Source of the DNA: Tetracentron sinense
Lineage: Eukaryota > Streptophyta > Magnoliopsida > Trochodendrales > Trochodendraceae
DNA: 64,000 nucleotides
Reading direction: 5' to 3'
NCBI GenBank assembly: GCA_015143295.1
Contig: CM026562.1
Coordinates: forward strand, 3,038,001-3,102,000
In this document: positions 10,701 to 22,700 of the stretch, piece by piece
Layout: every line of letters begins with the position of its first letter
Position numbering within the stretch: the first letter of the stretch is position 1
Translations under genes and position numbers: made by a program
Notes under the pieces: generated by a model
Seen by the model: the letters and a program-made list of their open reading frames with translations, nothing else
Told to the model about the DNA's origin: nothing
The model's database searches: none

Positions 10701-13700
10701 TCTAAGGCCCAAAACAAGCACCCCTCTACCCCTCAAGGAGATGCAGCCTCGGTCCGAGCTCATGGGTGCACCTACTACTAGCTACCCAGCAGGGGTGCTC
10801 GTTCCAAGCCTTAGACCTTTCTATAAGGCACCAAATTGTGCCCTTCCAATCAGTCATGGCTTTTGGGATCAGTAGTCGCGTTTAGCTACATCAAATGGTA
10901 TCATTGAAGGTCTCGGGTTCGAGATTCCTCCCAAGGGAGTGAGATGGTGTATTTGCTGGGTGGCCAATAGCAGTGTCCTCGTGAGCCCGGACCGAGGTTG
11001 TATCTCCCTGAGGGTAGATGTTGCTCATTTTGGGCCTTAGACCTAGGCTATAAGGCGCTAAATTGTGCCCTTCCATCAGTCATGGCTTTTGGGATCAGTT
11101 GTTGCGTCTGGCTACATCAATTACCCTAAAGGATGAAAATTATGTCATGACCTTGCACATTTAGAATACACAATGCATATCCAATCTCTCCATTTCCTCA
11201 CAAGAAGTTCAATCATCAATGGTTAGACATAACATAATCCATCTATGATATATTTCCGCATAAATTGATGTCATACAGGTCAAAGAAAGGCAGGTCAAAG
11301 AAAGGCAACATAAAACTTCCAATCAGCAAATGGTCATGGCCTTCCTTCCCTATATTTCATTGGTGCCAAATAAGGGTAAGTCCTCGTAGAAGTTCTAGCG
11401 ACGAGTTTGGATCCTCTCTGGCTTGCACCACGGAATGACACCTATTATTTTTGAATTTTTTATTCTAAAACCTAAGGGTATAAGTGTCAAAACCTAAGAG
11501 TTAAAGCTCCCTTTTTTTTTATCAATAACGCATCTTATTAAAAAAAGAATGATAAACAACAAGGAATAAACAACGACCACCGAGTTTACAAGTAAATAAA
11601 CTCCACACCGGCCAGCGACACAACAAAACCCTCCCCCTAGGTATACTACAATTAAAAGGACACGTGCTGAGTTGTGCAAAAAAGTCAAAGATGATGTCTC
11701 TGACTATAGCCAGAGATGATCCTAAATATCCCCCCTCCCCTCCCCCAACCCACCCTGTCCATAGCTTTTTTTTTCTTCTTTTTTCTTTTTCCTTTTTTTT
11801 TCCAAAGAATCCGCATACATATCATATTAACACTATGAATCTTAATGTGCACATTGCCATCAGAAGAAGAGCATGATACAAGCAGAGCAAGAACTGATAG
11901 ATATAGACTTGTAGTATAGAACATGCTAAATTTACATACAAGTGTATCGGCCAAATTTGGTAGAAAACTGATCCTTCTGGTATATATGCCTGGAAGAAGT
12001 CTCCTATTTCGATTTCAGTTTCAAGGAAGCACTATTGATACATAGCTTCCGTGCAAGTGTGCAACTATACTTCACAGTAGTAATGCTCCAATTAATTTGC
12101 ATGTTTTAATGTTAAACTGAACATCATACCATTGACATATGTCAAGTTTTTACCAGTGCTCCACGGGAACAAACAAGACTAACAGGGCTGTACATTTACT
12201 AATACAATACGGCATAATAAAACTTGCGAAAAGAGAAGCTTGTGATTCTCACATGTTCAATATATATAGTTTAGTTCCACTGCAAAATGTAAACTTTCAT
12301 TAAACTAGAAATAGATATAGAACGTTATGATCTTTAGATCCACTACTCTAACATAGAATAGAAAATGTAGTACCCATAAAGCCCCATGCCTTTACGTAGC
12401 CAGGAAATTAGAAGCTGATATGACATCTACAAAATGGAGGGTCATAACCATTTCAAGCACTTATAAAATATCAGAAGCACCACCCAAAACTTGGTACTCT
12501 TCTGAGAAATGTACTCTTCCATTTTTCAATGGGATTTATGGTGCTCAAAGTAATAATAAGTAGACAGACTATGCAAGAAAAAATGCTAAGGCTGGAGACA
12601 TTGTGCCTTAATGTCATCACTCATTAGTAGCTAGTAGCTAGTAGCTAGATAGGCCCAGATAAGCCAAGTATGACTGATCTGGGTAAGTCTGGCCCGGAAA
12701 GAGGCCCTTCTTTCACCATTTGAAAGCCTCCAACGAAGCCAGTGTGCAGCCATGCTCATACAATATGAGAAACCAGAAAGAGGACAATGAAAAGTCACTT
12801 AAAATCAACTAGTGCAATGCAGTTTCTTACTCGATCAGGAACAACTATTGAGGATAAGAGTGCATTAAACACATGAGCAGTCATAAGAAATTGGATTCCG
12901 GCATGCATCTATACAACCAGAAGCATTTTGCCAATGTATTCTGAGAACAAGAGAATGATAAGTGCTAATGTACTTACAACTTACATAAAGTATTTGTGGT
13001 TCACATATCAAAAACTCCAATCAAGTATTGCATAAAAGTGGGGTTTGATGCAAATTTGTGTGAACTAGTGAAGATTAAATGTTACTCCAGGGTTAGGCCT
13101 TCCAAAACTTATTTACTTGGGACTTGACTCTTTCCAAACATTAATTATTATCCTCCTATTTACATTTCTAGAAATGGTTACCAAAATATTGCTCCATCAG
13201 GTATAATCATAGTTCAAAATATCGGTATCGGTCGCCGTATCGGTCAGCCCAAAATAGGATACGTATCGGCGTATCGGTACCGTATCGGTTGGATACGACG
13301 TAAAAATTCAGGATACGCTAAAAAAAGCTTGGATACGCAAGGAAAAACTTGGATACCTTGCATAAAACCTCTTTTAATGCAAATATAAGCTAAAAACAAA
13401 TTAAATGAAGACATTCAACTACATTTATAATCATACATACGAGAGTTAAAAAATTTATAAGTTAAAAAAGACGTGCGCGTTGATAAATATGCATGAAAAT
13501 ACAAATAATAGTCAATCAAGTATAAGAAATATAATCTAGAATTAATGATCATTAGTATATATCAACTTAGAGTAGAAAATTTAAGTTATCTATACTTAAC
13601 ATTTCAATGATTATCCATTTTAATTGTTTTAGATATCTAAAGAACTTATGAATACACATTAAAGTTGATAACTAATTGAAATTTAGCAATTTAGTTTCCA

Positions 13701-16700
13701 AACCTATTTCTATCTGCAATTGACAAGCTCGATGTTTTTGCAGGATTTAATCAATATGAGAAGATGAGGAAATTGTTGAATTATCGAAGACCCTACATCA
13801 AGATCAAACGAAGATGACTGTAATTTTATTTGACTATGAAGTGGATGTAAATATAATTTTTTATTTTTTTTTATATAAACAAGCAGGGCTTTTGTTCAAT
13901 TTTTTTATTTTTTATTTTCGATGTAAACAAGCAGGATGACTGTAATTTTATTTAGTAGTTGTTAGTTGTTAGTTGTTAGTCTATACTTTGTTTGTTTGGG
14001 CTCTTTATGATTCACTATTTGTGAATCCTCATTTTTTAATGAAATTACTTTTTATCGATAAAAAAAAATGTAAACAAGCAGGACTTCTATATCTATTGAG
14101 TGATGTTTAGGTGATTACAAGTTTAATAGGGTTAGTTTTTTTTTTTTTTTTAAAAAAAAAACAACTAAGGTTAGATCGTTGAACCCCAAGGGTTAGTGAA
14201 TCTTAAGCACAGTTAATAGGAGTTAAAAGGTAATAGGAGTTAAAAGGGACACGTTGGCAAGTGGGTGTGATTTTTTTAATAGAGTTACTATTATTATTAT
14301 TTTTTTAAAAACCTTGGGAGAGTTTAATCACACCTATTGACTGTCCCTTTTAACTCCTATTAACTGTGGTTAAGATTCACTAATCCTTAGGGTTCAACAA
14401 TCTAACCTTGGTTTTTATAAAAAAAATACAAAAATGATGTGTCCCCTTTTAACTCCCTTTGACTATGATTAAGATTCACTAACCCTTAGAGTTAAAGCAT
14501 CTGACATTTGTTTTTAGAAATAAAAAATAAAAAAATTAATGTGTCCCTCCCTTTAACTGTGGTTAAGATTCACTAACCCTTAGGCCTTAGGGTTAAAGCA
14601 TCTAACCTTAGTTTTTTAATGGAAAAAAAAAATTTAACGTGTTACCTTTAACTCCCTTTAATTATGGTTAAAATTCAATAACCCTTGAGGTTAAAGCATC
14701 TAATCTTGATTTTTAGAAAAAAAAATTAACCATAGTGGTTAAAACTTATTAACCATAGTTCAAGAACTGTTAAGGGGGATTTATGAGGTTATGAAATATT
14801 TTAAAGGCATAATAGTAATGTAAGGGAGGGGTCTTTAAAATTTTAAAAAAAATAAAAATATTTATAAATAAGTACATTTTGGTAATTAATCAATACTTAG
14901 GATCTTTTTTCGTAAAAGACCATTCACTTTCCTAATTCCTAAACCATTTCGTAAGTTACGAAATTCAGGTATCAAAAAAAAAAAAAAAGAGAACCAGAGA
15001 AGAGAAGAGAAGAGAAGAGGGGAAGAGGAGACTCACCCTCGGCAACGGCGATGGCCATGGCGTTGGCGACGGCCATGGCGACGGCCATGGCGATGGCGAC
15101 GGCGACTGCGACGGCGACGGCTACAGGTTTTTTTCCTTCCTCCTCTCTTCTTCTTCCTCCTTTCTCCTCTTTTCTTCCTTCTTGCTCCTTTTTTTTTTTC
15201 CTCTTTTCCTTTTTCTGTTACAGACAAGGGAACCCAACCCTATAGGGATTTCACGAAAAAAAATCACAGCATAAAAAAACCGAAAAAAATTTGGTTTTTT
15301 TCCTCAATGTCGAATCTTTTTATAGCTCTCCCTTTTTTTTTTTTAAATCTCTCCCCTAGAACAGTATCGGTCGATACTTAAAGAAAAAAAAAAAAAAAAC
15401 CCGTAGAACAGCTGCGTATCGCATGTATCGGTGCGTATCGGTACCGATACGCACCGATACGTCCGATACGGCTGCGATACGCTGCATTTTTTTTCTTTCG
15501 GCGTATCTCTGTATCGGTAGGTTGAAAAACCGGTACGTATCGGCCCGTATCGGCCGATACGTATCGATATTTTGAACTATGGGTATAATTTACTCCTGCC
15601 CATGGCAAACCTTTTAGTTTCTATGAGAACTCCAAGAATACATGTCATAAACCAAGTAACATTATGAGCCCAGTTAAAATTAGAAACTTGCAGGACCATC
15701 AGATAATGTTTATACCTGAACAAGTACAAGAATAAAAGTTAACTATATTGTCAAAAGCTAATAATCCTAAGGTATACAAGCTAAAATTAAAGCCATTTAC
15801 ATCTTATTAAGCACAAGCAGTTAAGCATAACAGTATAGTAACAATGAAAACCTAACAATTGTAAGGTATATAGGCCTATACACCAATCAAAAAAAAGGTG
15901 TATAGGCTTAAATAAGATCCATCTCATGGGAACCAAGTACTCTTAAGGCAATAATTCCAATAAATTCTCTCGAACATAGTAGACAGTAAACTCGTCTTAG
16001 TCAGCATGACCTACTTACTTGTGCTCAGATTCATCTTGTATAAATGCATGAAGTGCTTCCACGGCTAAGGAGAATGACAAAAACAAAAGAAACAGCTGTC
16101 TACACATGTATCAGAAGCAAAATATTGATATGTTAGCCCAGGAGAAGTAATTAACAATGACAAAATTAATAACAATAACAATAAGAATAAATGCTAGCAA
16201 TGGGTACAACAAAATATCAACCAAGTAAATCACAGCAAGATCTCTTAAAGTCAAAACTAATATCATCAGTAGATTTTGCTTAGCATCAGGTTTGACAGGT
16301 TTTCAATTTTTAGAGATAGATTATGCCCCATTAATATCCTACTGTGCCTACATTATGCAGACACACCATTTTCAGTGATCTGCCAGCATCCAACATACTG
16401 GATACCAGTACTTCAAGGGCTGGTACCATTACTTCAGCATCCATGCTGTGACCAATCCAGAAAGCTATGCTTTCCAACTTCTATCCAATTGCATTGTGGA
16501 TCTTCAAGCAAGCCAATGTAGATGTATACTTTTGGAGTATTCTTTTTAATTTTTCTTTTTTTCTTTTTCCTTTTTTTCTTTTTTCTTTCCTTCAGCAAAT
16601 TAAATACTTCCCCGAAAATGAATAGACATAGCCGCAAATACATCTATGATTTGAAGGTTGCTTCATGTTAGCACCAGTAAAATGTTGTGAATGACACTAA

Positions 16701-19700
16701 TCACACTACAATATATCAACAATATGCTGAACTTATGTATAAACGAAACATGACATGATATAACAAGGATAAAAGGCAAGGCCATTTTGGTCATGGTGGC
16801 CTTATTTGTGTCTGATTGGTGCAATGATTTCTTTTAATTGAGACATATATTTACCATTATCTTCTCTTTTCTCAATTTAATATATCCAAAGAATCCCCCC
16901 CCCCCACCAAAACCTGTTTTTGAAGGGGTTTTTTAATCTTATCGTTGACTTGGAAACTAGGTGTTATCAATTTTCTAATTTTGGACTAAATAAAGAGAAG
17001 ACGATTTCTATCAGATGAGAAGGAATATGTTTTGACAGAAAATCAGTAACGAAGACAATAATATGCATTCAAAACTAAAAAGTATGATTAGTCCCTATAG
17101 TCAGGAAAATGATGTAGTGAGGAGGAGGGGGTCCTTTGTTTTGAATTTTGAAGCACAGAACTTTTTTGAAATTTCATGGTTTCACTCACAATTGAGTAGT
17201 GCAGGGCAGCTAGGGGTTTATCAGGAAAATTAAAAAACTTTTGTCTTTAGGACTTCTCGATTTGAAAAATTAGGGCTCTTAAGGTGTGGAATATAAGCCT
17301 TAATATATGGATTGATTCTAAGAAACAACTCCCTAATATAAAAGGATTTGTACTGGGAAAAGGAGAAGTGGCGCCCAAAGTTTGATGGTCTCCCATTTGC
17401 GGCCCTATCCCCAGAGCAAAGAGACACGCTGGAAGGGCCTTTTGAGACAGAGGTGGTGTCGCGAGTTATGAGAGGCATGGCCGGGGATAAGGCTCCCGAG
17501 CATGATAGGTTCACCATTTTATAGATCTTGTTAGGATATAGTGGGAAGGGAAGTGAGTTCCTAGATGTCATGAAGGAATTATATCAATCAAACAGATTTG
17601 ACATTATGGTGCTAATTCCTAAAAAAGATGGTACTTCAAACCTGAAGAACTTTCGACCTATCATCTTGGTCGATAGTGTCTACAAAATTGTTTCCAAAGT
17701 TTTGGCAGTAAAATTAAAAGTTGTGATGGGATGTATCATTTCTCCGGGACAAGGGACAATTGTGGGGGAACGGCAAATTCTTGATAGCATCTTGATTGCT
17801 AATGAATGTATAGATGATCGCCTGAGGTCAGCCTAGCCTCCTATGTAAGCTTGATCTAGAAAAAGCATATGATCATATGAATTGAGAGTTTTTGGATTAT
17901 GTGCTAGGCAGAATGGGTTTCAGTTCTAAGCAGAGCCAATGGATGAGAATGTGCATTTCTTCTATGACATTTTCCATTCTTATCAATTGGCAGCCCAGCA
18001 GGGTTTTTTCAAAGTTCTAGGGGTCTAAGAGGTGATTCCCTGTCCCTATTTCTCTTTGTCGTAGTTTCAGAGGCTTTAATCCACATGCTAGCGAGAGCAA
18101 ATGGTCCTTTACTTGATGGTTTTGTGATAGGGAAAGACCACTTGCATATTTCTCACCTCCAGTTTGCGGACTATATCTTAATTTTCTGTGGGGCTTCTCA
18201 TCAGAACTTGATCTACCTCAGGTGTTTTGAGGTTGTTTCAGGTCTGTCGATTAACCTAGTAAAATCTGAAATTGTGTGCGTCGGAGAAGTTCTGGGAGTA
18301 AACAGTTTATCTACTTGTCTATAGTGTCGGGATGGGTATTTACCATCTGTGCATCTTGGAATGCCCCTCGGGGCGGGTTTTAAATCCAAATCGGTTTGGG
18401 ATCCAATTCGGGAAAGGTTCACCAATCAATTATCAGAATGGAAATCATCTCTCTTATTGAAAGGTGGTAAATTAACCTTTACAAAGAATACCCTCAGTAG
18501 CCTTCCTACCTATTATATATCGACCCTTACCATCCCGAGGTCGATTGTCACTTCTCTTGAGAAGATGCAGAGGAATGATCGTGATGACAGCTTTAGATAT
18601 CATTTAGTACCCGGCTGAGTTTGAGACACTTGGTTCAAGTGAACAAGGCCCTGTTAGGTAAATGGGTTTGGAGATTTGGGGAGGAGAGAGAGTTTATGGC
18701 GGTCCGTTATTATGGCAAAGTATGGAAAGATTTCTCATTGGGTCCCACGGGAAGTAAAGAGGACCTACAGGGTAGGGCAATGGACATGGCAGTGGCGGAT
18801 CTAGCTCTTCGCAAGTTTAGATTCAAGGTGGGGCAGAGGGTCAGAGGTCCGGTTTCAGAAAGATCTATGGGTGGATTCTAAGACTCTAAAGGATGCTTTT
18901 GGCAATATTTTTCTCCTAGCCATAGATAAAGAGACTCTAGTGGAGAACTACTTTGAGTTGAGGGATGAGATGGTTGTGTGGTGTCCTAAGGTGAGGAGGG
19001 ATTTGATGATTGGGAATTAGAGGAGATGTGTCTTCTATTGTTTTTGTCGCACCTTGGGTCAGTCCCTGTGAGTCCTCAAGGTCGAGACTGTAGAATTTGG
19101 TCTGAAAGAGAAATAATTGATTTTTAGTGAGATCACTACTATTATCACTTGAGTTAGCACCTTGCGCACCCTTTCCTCATAGACTTGTGTGGAATCTAGG
19201 TATTCCTTCAAAGGTATCTTTTTTCTTAAGGAATGCATCTTTGAATAAAATCCTTACTTGTGACCACTTATAGAATAGAGGGTAGAAGATGGAATTTATG
19301 TGCCTCTAAGTGGAAGAGACAGTTAACCACTTGCTCATGCACTGCCCTATTGTGGGTGTGATTTGGGGGAAACTTCCTCTCTTGAGTATGTGTGAATAGG
19401 GTCTTCCCTTCTTCCTTTCAAAACTTCTTATCATGTTGGTCTTTGGTTAGTGTGGATAGTGCCAAGAGAGCAATTCTAAAGATTCTCTTTGGGGCCATCT
19501 CATGGTCAATTTGGCATGAGAGAAATAGGAGAGTATTAGACAACTGCACCTCTTCAATTTCTCATATTCAAGCTCGAATCTGCCTTCTGATTTTTGAATG
19601 GATCTCCATTCGGGATGGTGGGGTGGACCTGGGTGCGGTGTAGTGTAGTTAAGGCGTCGCCTAGGCGACCGCCTAGGCGTTTTTGGAAGAGAGGCGCCCG

Positions 19701-22700
19701 ACTAGGCTTCTAGGCAGTCGAAATACACTGGGCGGTCGCCTAGGCGACGCCTTAACGCCTGGGCGGTCGCCTAGGCGCTGGTTTGTTTAAAAACGGTATC
19801 TTTAAAGCTTAAACTGGATTAAGTTGACTAATGGTGTTATTATATTTGTTTAAAGACCTTAATCAGCTATTAAACATTTAATATATATATTCTTTGTCTT
19901 TTAGGTTTACGATTTGGGAATTGGGAGAGGAGGATACGAAGGAGAAACCGAGACCGAGAAGAAGAAGAAGAAGAAGAAAGAAAGGGTACACCTCTCCGAT
20001 CAAGATTCAGGTACGCCTCTCTCTCTCTCTCTCTCTCTCTCTCCAGCACCGTGCGGTAACGCACTGTGTCAATTTTTTTTTTCTTTCCTCTCTCTCGTTC
20101 TCAACTCTCTCTCTCTCTCTCTCTCTAGCACAATGCGGTAACGCACTGTGTTTTTTTTTTTTTTTTGGTTCCTAATAATTTTATTTTTTTTTTAAGGGTT
20201 CCTCATAAACAAGATCCGATTGCAGTCCTTGGAGGCTGCTGTGGGGTTCCTCATAAACTAGTTTTGCCAAAACCTCGGCCAATTTGGTGTTCTTGCTTCC
20301 CCACCTAGATTTGGGGAGGCTGCTGTGGTACGCCTCTCTCTCTCGCTCTCTCTCTAATCTGTCCAGCACCGTGCGGTAGCCGGTAACGCACTGTGTCAAT
20401 TTTTTTTTTCTTTCCTCTCTCTCTCTGTCTCTCTCTCTCTCTATTGTGTTTCTCTCTCTCTAGCACAGTGCGGTAACACACTGTGGTTTTTTTTTTGGTT
20501 CCTAACAATCTTTTTTTTTTTTTTGGGGTTCCTCATAAACAAGATCCGATTGCAGTCCTGGGGAGGCTGCTATGGGGTTCCTCATAAACTGGTTTTGCCA
20601 AAACCTTGGCCAATTTGGTGTTCTTTGCTTCTCCACCCAGATTTGGGGAGGCTGCTGTGGTGTTTCAGGCTACCGATTTCTTGAACTTTTGTTATCTTTG
20701 CAAGAAGAAGCTTCATGGCCTGGATATTTTCATGTACAGGTAAATAAATTTTTTTGGTTACTTGTAGAAGTAATTTTAATTCATTTTGGTTCATACATGA
20801 TCTGAGTGTTGAGTGTTCAATTCATTTTGATTTATTTGGATGTTTCTGAATCTGGGTACTTGGTTAATTTTGATTTAATTGGATGTTTCTGAATCTGGTT
20901 AATTTTCAGTTTATTAGGCAAGAATTGAGTTCCTTTAATCTGTACAACTTATCGACCTCCATCTTGGCTCTGCTGTCGCCTGTCGCAGGCCTTGAACAGA
21001 TCAGGTATCTCACTTTTTCTGTTTCAATCCTTGTTTCTGGTTTGCTTTTTGGACAAATTGCATTATAAGATCTCAAATTTGAGTTGGATTCTCTTTTTTT
21101 TTTTTGCAGTGAGAAAGAGAAATCTGGATTCATAAATCTTGTTTCTCGTTATCTTAGGTATTGTGGAAAATTATACACGCATTGCTCTCTGTCTCTGAAA
21201 TTCTGAATTACATTTGTAACTCATTTGTATGGCTTTTTGGTGAATTGGGGTTTCTTCAATTGCATTCCATTAATGTAGAGAATCAAGATTTATTTGTTTA
21301 ATTTTCAGATTTATTATAGCTACTTGGGTCTATTGTTCTGGTTCAGAAAAACTGAAAAAGATTGGTTTCTAAAAATTTAAGGGGAATGCTATTGATGCTG
21401 TTTTTTTTTTTTGTAATGATGAATGATCTGTGCTGGTAGCCTGGTAATTAATTAATTAGAATCATTAATGGTCTCCCTTTCTTTAGGGGGGGAGAGAGGG
21501 GGAGTATTGAAGAGAGATCAATAGTCAATATCTCTCTCAGTCTTCCCCCACTCAGATTAATGATTCATGTTCCCATATGTAACTTTTGGTTTGATTCTTT
21601 TAAATGGGAACCTGAATCATTAATCTGAGAGGGGAAAGATAATTCTTGGATAATTTACATGATGTCAAGTGTCAACTACTCTTTTTATTCTTTAATGACA
21701 TGAATATGAATTATTAACTTGAATTTTGTGAATATTGTAGTTTTGCACACAATTATGTCTATGGTAGTATGGTTATGTTTGAACTTTGAATGCATATTAT
21801 ACAATTATGCTTGAATGCATTAATATAACAAATAGTGTATATTGCGCACAATTGTGTCTGTAATTTGAATGCATAATTGCATATTACACAATTATATTTG
21901 AATGAATTAAAAAAATAAATAATAATGTTTAACTGCTTGTGCAATGATCTTTAAATGTTTAATGTTTATCTAATATAAATTTGTTAATTTCTTATTTTCT
22001 TTATGTTTCAAAGATGGAATCAGGATCAGGATCTGGATCTATTCGATCCAAAGACTTGGGATGGAAATATGATTATTTAAAAGATCTAAATGACAAGAAT
22101 GCAGTCACCTGCAATTTTTGTCCTAATACTTACAAAGCTGGCATCCATCGGTTGAAGATACATTTAGCTCAATTTGGCGGAAATGTAGCCAAATGCTCGA
22201 AGGCTCCAGAGGCTGTCAGGGATGAAATTCGAGCTTTTCTATCCCAATCTTCAATGAGCAAGACTAAGGACTCGCGTATGGCTTCAAATACTATAGAGCA
22301 AGAAGACATTTATTTAGAAGAAGATACTGAAGAGCCAGAAGCAGTAGATTTAAGTGGAGGGATAAGGCCTCCTAAGAGAAAGGGGCCAATGGATAGATTT
22401 GTAGCTTCAAAACCAGAGGATGCTTATAAGAAAAGGAAAGGAAAGCAAGCAACAATTGAAGGTGTGTTGAAGAAAACTGAACGGGAGAATGCTTGCCAAT
22501 ATATTGCACAATGGTTTTATCAGGCAGGAATACCATTCAATACTGCTAGATTGAAAAGCTTTAAAACAATGATTGAAGCAGTTGGACAATTTGGACCAGG
22601 GATGAAGGCACCAAGTTACCATGAGTTAAGGGTGCCATTCCTTAAGAAGGAAGTGGCGCACACTAATGAGATGCTGGAGCCTGTCAAAAAATCATGGGAT

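Larger units (their letters stand above)
13208..15581. mobile_element. 2.37-kb TIR element, perfect 8-bp TSD (GGTATAAT)
   Basis: Identical GGTATAAT at 13200-13207 and 15582-15589. Both ends read CATAGTTCAAAATATCG. Subterminal regions of 100-200 bp consist of CGTATCGG/CCGATACG oligomers on both sides. The interior holds a LINE-like tail, a degenerate tandem repeat (14165-14750) and a GCGATGGC-type low-complexity patch near 15040-15130 that gives an Ala/Met/Thr frame of no family. No transposase. TSD length fits hAT; termini are shared with the element at 30271-30654. Confidence 0.8.
9367..16018 (-). other. MTP5-like intron 4 (6.65 kb)
   Basis: Holds a lone Tip100-like terminus near 10521, a three-copy repeat complex (10610-11125), a minus-strand LINE 3' tail (11511-11650) and the 2.4-kb element at 13208-15581. 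The stretches 9367-10500, 11700-13199 and 15590-16018 show no feature I can support. Confidence 0.7.

Noticed and set aside
10905-10930. tRNA gene
   Set aside because: Only a B-box-like motif; no cloverleaf or anticodon arm could be formed from the surrounding sequence.
15033-15245. Ala/Met/Thr-rich protein or Arg-rich protein on the other strand
   Set aside because: Low-complexity GCGATGGC repeats and T/C-rich DNA inside a TIR element; no domain.
17528-18881. Four or five separate small genes
   Set aside because: They are frame-shifted pieces of one LINE reverse transcriptase.
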